Position numbers and translations under genes: made by a program | Notes under the pieces: generated by a model | Databases searched by the model: none | The model's input: only the letters and a program-made list of their open reading frames with translations | Told to the model about the DNA's origin: nothing | Shown here: in pieces, positions 58,074-64,000 of the stretch | Position numbering within the stretch: position 1 is the first letter of the stretch | Layout of the letters: each line of letters begins with the position of its first letter | Assembly: GCF_003350475.1 (NCBI RefSeq) | Contig: NZ_QQAV01000003.1 | Span: 487,778 to 551,777 of the forward strand | From: Pseudacidovorax intermedius | Lineage (GTDB): Bacteria; Pseudomonadota; Gammaproteobacteria; Burkholderiales; Burkholderiaceae_C | Length of the DNA: 64,000 bases | Direction of reading: 5' to 3'

Positions 58074-58945
58074 GCCGCCATCCGTCCTGCGAAATCGCGG
58101 GAGAACTGGTAGGCCACGCGGCCACTGCGCGAGCCGCGTTCCAGTGCCCACACAAGCGCCTGGGGCCGCGCCGATTCGATGGCGGCGGCATCCAGCCCGA
58201 AAGACGACAGCCACTGCGCCACGATCGCCAGGTACTCGGCCTGCGAGAAGGGATAGAAGCTCACCCACAGGCCGAAGCGCTCGGACAGCGAGATCTTCTC
58301 TTCCACCACCTCGCCGGGATGCACCTCGCCATCCTCCGTGTGCGTGTAGCTGAGGTTCTCCTTCATGTACTCGGGCAGCAGATGGCGCCGATTGCTGGTC
58401 GCGTAGATCAGCACATTGGGCGTGGCAGCGGCCACCGAGCCGTCGAGGATGGACTTGAGCGCCTTGTAGCCCGGCTCACCCTCGTCGAAGCTCAGGTCGT
58501 CGCTGAAGATGATGAACTTCTCGGGCCGGCCGGAGACCACCTCGACGATGTCGGGCAGGTCGGTCAGGTCCGCCTTGTCGACCTCGATGAGGCGCAGGCC
58601 TTGCGGCGCGAACTCATGCAGACAGGCCCGCACCAGCGAGGACTTGCCCGTACCGCGCGCGCCGGTCAGCAGCACGTTGTTGGCCGGGCGGCCTTCGATG
58701 AACTGGCGGGTGTTGCGTTCGATCTTTTCCTTCTGGCCATCGATCTCCTGGAGATCGGAGAGCGCCATCGCCGCCACGTGGCGCACCGGCTCCAGTCGGC
58801 CATGGCCGGAGCTGCGTCGGCGGTAGCGCCAGGCGATGGCCGCATTCCAGTCGGGCGGCGCGCCCAGTGGCTGGGGCAGGACGGACTCGATACGGTCGAT
58901 CAGTTGCTCGGCCCGTTCGATCAGGCGCTCGAATTTCTCGTTCAT
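58070..58945 (-). CDS. DUF815 family P-loop ATPase
   Basis: A 291-residue AAA-like ATPase. Walker A is GARGTGKSS (about 95-103) and Walker B FIIFSDDLSFDEGEPGYKAL; NVLIYATSNRRHLLPEYMKE (sensor 1) and EKISLSERFGLWVSFYPFSQ follow. The DUF815 core is complete and the function remains unestablished. It sits between argJ and the mutT-like gene, the same order seen in many Burkholderiales, and its stop overlaps the mutT start. A 34-bp gap separates it from argJ. Confidence 0.93.
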   Translation of the reverse strand: MNEKFERLIERAEQLIDRIESVLPQPLGAPPDWNAAIAWRYRRRSSGHGRLEPVRHVAAMALSDLQEIDGQKEKIERNTRQFIEGRPANNVLLTGARGTGKSSLVRACLHEFAPQGLRLIEVDKADLTDLPDIVEVVSGRPEKFIIFSDDLSFDEGEPGYKALKSILDGSVAAATPNVLIYATSNRRHLLPEYMKENLSYTHTEDGEVHPGEVVEEKISLSERFGLWVSFYPFSQAEYLAIVAQWLSSFGLDAAAIESARPQALVWALERGSRSGRVAYQFSRDFAGRMAA

Positions 58946-58979
58946 GGCGGCATGCGGCGGGCGCGGGGCCCGCGCCTTC

Positions 58980-60206
58980 TCAGGAGCGGTAGTCCGCGTT
59001 GATGGAGACGTAGTCGTGGCTGAGGTCGCAGGTCCAGACCGTGTCGCTGGCCTCGCCGCGGCCCAGGCCGATGCGCACGACGATCTCGCTCTTCTTCATC
59101 ACGCGCTGGCCGTCTTCTTCGCGGTAGTCGGGATGACGGCCGCCACGGGTGACCACATGCACGTCGTCCAGGTGCAACTCGATGCGCGTCTGGTCCAGGT
59201 CGGCGATGCCGGCATAGCCGACGGCCGCGAGGATGCGGCCCAGGTTCGGGTCGCTGGCGAAGAAGGCCGTCTTGACCAGCGGCGAATGCGCCACGGCATA
59301 GGCCGTCTGCCGGCATTCGGTGGCGTCGCGGCCGCCTTCCACCTGCACAGTGATGAACTTGGTCGCGCCCTCGCCGTCGCGCACGATGGCCTGGGCCAGG
59401 TCGCGCGCCACCGTCTGCATGGCCGCCAGCAGGGCCTGTCCGTCGGCGCTGTCCAGCGAGTCGATGGCCGGGCCGGTCTTGCCCGTGGCGATGACGACGA
59501 AGGAGTCGTTGGTGGAAGTGTCGCCGTCGATGGTGACGCGGTTGAAGGAGCCTTCGGCCAGCGTACGGGCCAGCGGCTGCAGCAGCGCCGGCGCGATGCG
59601 GGCATCGGTGGCCAGGAAGCCCAGCATGGTCGCCATGTTCGGGCGGATCATGCCGGCCCCCTTGCTGATGCCGGTGATGGTGACCGTCGCGCCGCCCAGC
59701 GTGACCTGGCGGCTGAAAGCCTTGGGCACGGTGTCGGTGGTCATGATCCCTTCAGCGGCGCGGCCCCAGTGCGCATCCGACGCGTCGTCCAGCGCGGCCG
59801 GCAGGCCGGCGGCGATGCGGTCGTTGGGCAGCGTCTCCATGATCACGCCCGTGGAGAAGGGCAGGATTTGCTCCGGTGCCACCTCCAACAGACGCGCGAG
59901 GGCGATGCAAGTGGAGCGGGCACGGACCAGGCCGTCCTCGCCGGTGCCGGCATTGGCATTGCCGGTATTGATCACCAGCGCGCGGACGCCGAAGCCCGCA
60001 GCCAAGTGCTCGCGGCACACCTGTACGGGCGCGGCGCAGAAGCGGTTCTGCGTGAACACACCGCCGACGGCGCTGCCCTCGTCGAGCAGGAATACCGTCA
60101 GGTCCTTGCGCTTGGCCTTGCGCACGCCGGCTTCGGTGACGCCGATACGCACGCCGGGCACCGGGTGCAGTTGGGCGGGATCGGGGGCGGTCAGGTTCAC
60201 GGGCAT
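58980..60206 (-). CDS. argJ: Bifunctional glutamate N-acetyltransferase/amino-acid acetyltransferase ArgJ
   Basis: A 408-residue enzyme that recycles the acetyl group from N-acetylornithine to glutamate, and often also makes acetylglutamate from acetyl-CoA. It begins [20 protein letters not shown]. The self-cleavage site is before Thr193 in [20 protein letters not shown], which becomes the nucleophile of the beta chain. [11 protein letters not shown] and [13 protein letters not shown] are further conserved blocks. Its presence implies the cyclic arginine pathway. It is downstream of secA, with a long GC hairpin in the 100-bp gap. Confidence 0.97.
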   Translation of the reverse strand: MPVNLTAPDPAQLHPVPGVRIGVTEAGVRKAKRKDLTVFLLDEGSAVGGVFTQNRFCAAPVQVCREHLAAGFGVRALVINTGNANAGTGEDGLVRARSTCIALARLLEVAPEQILPFSTGVIMETLPNDRIAAGLPAALDDASDAHWGRAAEGIMTTDTVPKAFSRQVTLGGATVTITGISKGAGMIRPNMATMLGFLATDARIAPALLQPLARTLAEGSFNRVTIDGDTSTNDSFVVIATGKTGPAIDSLDSADGQALLAAMQTVARDLAQAIVRDGEGATKFITVQVEGGRDATECRQTAYAVAHSPLVKTAFFASDPNLGRILAAVGYAGIADLDQTRIELHLDDVHVVTRGGRHPDYREEDGQRVMKKSEIVVRIGLGRGEASDTVWTCDLSHDYVSINADYRS

Positions 60207-60242
60207 GGGGATTCCTGAAAAGTATCGGACGCGGATTGTGCG

Positions 60243-60283
60243 GCGCCCCGGCGCCGCGCCGCTGGCGGCCGGCGCCGGGGCGC
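60243..60283 (-). other. 13-bp perfect GC stem between secA and argJ
   Basis: GCGCCCCGGCGCC pairs with GGCGCCGGGGCGC around a 15-nt loop that can itself pair partly. It is a very stable hairpin in the secA-argJ intergenic region. No T-tract follows on the minus side, so it may act as an RNA stabiliser, processing site or Rho-independent-like pause. Confidence 0.55.
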
Positions 60284-60306
60284 GAAGGTGAAGGCTCAGC
60301 CGGCGA

Positions 60307-63081
<2,775 letters not shown>

Positions 63082-63259
63082 TGGATGCGATATCGGCGCG
63101 CGCTTCGAGGCTGCCTCGAGAAACGGCGGGTCGGAAAGCCTAAGATAGTGGACGAGTTGGGGGCGCCGGCCAGCCTTCCAAGAAGAAGACCCGCCACGCC
63201 GTCCCGCGACATGCCTCACCAGCCCGGGGCCGGTGAACAGGGCATTTTAGAGCCTGTCC

Positions 63260-63565
63260 ATGACCCGACGTTCCCAAGCCATCACCTTGCTTCAAGCCAC
63301 GGAGGATTCGCCCACGTTCTCGGGGCTGCTGTCACGCGTTCGCGGCAGCCAGGCGCGGCTCAAGGCCATCCAGCCGCTGGTTCCGCCGGCGATGTTCGCG
63401 GCGCTGCAGGCGGGGCCGCTGGAGGACGGTAGTTGGTGCCTTCTTGTCAAAGGCAGTGCGGTGGCGGCGAAGCTGCGCCAAATGGTGCCGATGCTGCTGG
63501 CGCATTTGCGCTCTCGCGGCTGGGAGACCACGGCGATTCGGATCAAGATATCGGCGGTGAGTTGA
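63260..63565 (+). CDS. DciA/DUF721-family protein
   Basis: A 101-residue protein with the DUF721 pattern: TLLQATEDSPTFSGLLSRVR, then LVPPAMFAALQAGPLEDGSW and LLVKGSAVAAKLRQMVPMLL. DciA replaces DnaC in most bacteria as the loader of the replicative helicase DnaB. This copy is short, as betaproteobacterial ones are, and lies divergently next to secA, a frequent placement. The assignment is therefore supported by both sequence and context; direct helicase loading is inferred from the family. Confidence 0.85.
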   Translation: MTRRSQAITLLQATEDSPTFSGLLSRVRGSQARLKAIQPLVPPAMFAALQAGPLEDGSWCLLVKGSAVAAKLRQMVPMLLAHLRSRGWETTAIRIKISAVS

Positions 63566-63910
63566 GGGGCGTTCGGTTGTCCGGCCAAGGAGGCGGAGGG
63601 GGCGGCGGCTTGGAGCCGTAATTGCACGATTCGCGCGCTGGATGCATTACGCCGGTCGCCGCTGGTTGAATGGCGCTTTTCTCTTGCTACGGCTTCTGCG
63701 ACGTCAGTCGCACGACGACGTGTGCTGCCCACGGCGTCAGGCCTCGCTCGGCGGACATCTTCTGGACTCTGACGCGCCGGGGTTGTAGGCTGATTGAAGC
63801 GTTGCAGCTGGCGTCTGGAAGGCCGATTCAAAGGCTGCGATTTCTCCTTGAATCTTGAATTGACGTAGCGATATTGGTCCGTACTGACTGCTGGCCGGCC
63901 GACAAAAAAC
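63566..63910. other. 345-bp gene-free stretch between dciA and the rRNA terminator
   Basis: No ORF here resembles a protein family; the long minus-strand frame covering it is a shadow of dciA continued into noncoding DNA. I see no repeat, tRNA or clear promoter. It separates dciA from the convergent end of the rRNA operon. Confidence 0.6.
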
Positions 63911-63944
63911 AAAAAGCCCCGCAGCGAGAGCTGAGGGGCTTTTT
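63911..63944 (-). terminator. Rho-independent terminator of the rRNA operon
   Basis: AAAAAGCCCC pairs with GGGGCTTTTT, with an inner CAGC-GAGA-GCTG hairpin capped by a GNRA-type loop. On the minus strand it is followed by GTTTTTTG. It lies just after the 5S rRNA 3' end. Confidence 0.88.
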
Positions 63945-63957
63945 GAGGGCTGTAAGA

Positions 63958-64000
63958 GCCTGACGATGACCTACTTTCACACGGGAGTCCGCACTATCAT
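63958..64000 (-). rRNA. 5S rRNA, 3' end (partial, runs off the right edge)
   Basis: The reverse complement reads ATGATAGTGCGGACTCCCGT, then GTGAAAGTAGGTCATCGTCA and GG, the conserved 3' part of betaproteobacterial 5S rRNA. The rest of the 5S and, by normal order, the 23S and 16S genes lie beyond the window. Its last base is approximate to within about 3 nt. Confidence 0.92.

Noticed and set aside
63292..63912. 206-codon minus-strand frame at the right end
   Set aside because: It lies antisense to dciA and then noncoding DNA, has no recognisable domain and no ribosome-binding site; dciA is the real gene.

Overview
This 64 kb window is GC-rich chromosomal DNA that looks like Betaproteobacteria, order Burkholderiales, most likely the Comamonadaceae (Variovorax/Acidovorax/Xylophilus-like). 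The reasons are the gene orders fmdB-DUF502-aspS-nudB, hemA-prfA-prmC-grxD, rplU-rpmA-obgE-proB, pilB-pilC-pilD-coaE..zapD-yacG-mutT and argJ-secA, the giant DUF3683/FAD/Fe-S oxidoreductase, the many ATGA stop/start overlaps, and a twin-hairpin intergenic repeat of a kind I associate with this family. About 60 protein genes, one complete tRNA (Pro, CGG) and the 3' end of a 5S rRNA are supported. I see no insertion sequence, prophage or CRISPR array. Most long ORFs opposite real genes are shadows caused by the GC bias.

Layout. 1-3.6 kb (minus): fmdB, a DUF502 membrane protein, aspS, nudB and a truncated endonuclease/exonuclease/phosphatase gene at the left edge. 3.7-9.3 kb (minus): a sodium:solute symporter, then the ubiquinone genes ubiE, ubiJ and ubiB around a Tim44-like protein. 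9.4-14.1 kb (minus): DUF971, HIT and DUF3683 proteins. 14.2-17.0 kb (minus): a homologue of the cyanobacterial fluorescence recovery protein, a VOC protein, DUF488 and serA. 17.2-22.5 kb (plus): the complete glycerol-3-phosphate uptake system ugpB-A-E-C-Q, with a Pho-box-like site in front, an intrinsic terminator after ugpB, and two copies of the twin-hairpin repeat inside the operon. 22.6-25.1 kb: a large DUF3772 mechanosensitive channel.

25.2-32.9 kb (minus) is the clearest accessory block. It reads as a TetR-controlled run of a zinc metallo-beta-lactamase-fold alkylsulfatase, a GMC alcohol oxidoreductase, a type I (formylglycine) arylsulfatase and a Bug-type solute receptor, with a near-perfect operator palindrome before tetR. 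It looks like a sulfate-ester (surfactant-like) catabolic operon using two unrelated sulfatase mechanisms.

33-43.8 kb: haem synthesis start (hemA), translation termination (prfA, prmC), grxD, a Lon-like AAA ATPase without a protease domain, a CNNM/CorC-type membrane protein, a Tat-exported lytic transglycosylase overlapping proS, rppH and a CNP1-like lipo/secreted protein. 43.9-48.1 kb: proB, obgE, rpmA and rplU (minus), divergent from ispB and tRNA-Pro (plus). 48.2-57.5 kb (plus): type IV pilus genes pilB, pilC, pilD, then coaE. A three-gene MBOAT O-acyltransferase + tandem SGNH cassette separates coaE from zapD and yacG, which usually sit close by; this is the second accessory block. 57.6-64 kb (minus): mutT-like, DUF815 ATPase, argJ, secA, with divergent dciA, and finally an rRNA operon ending at its terminator and entering from the right edge.
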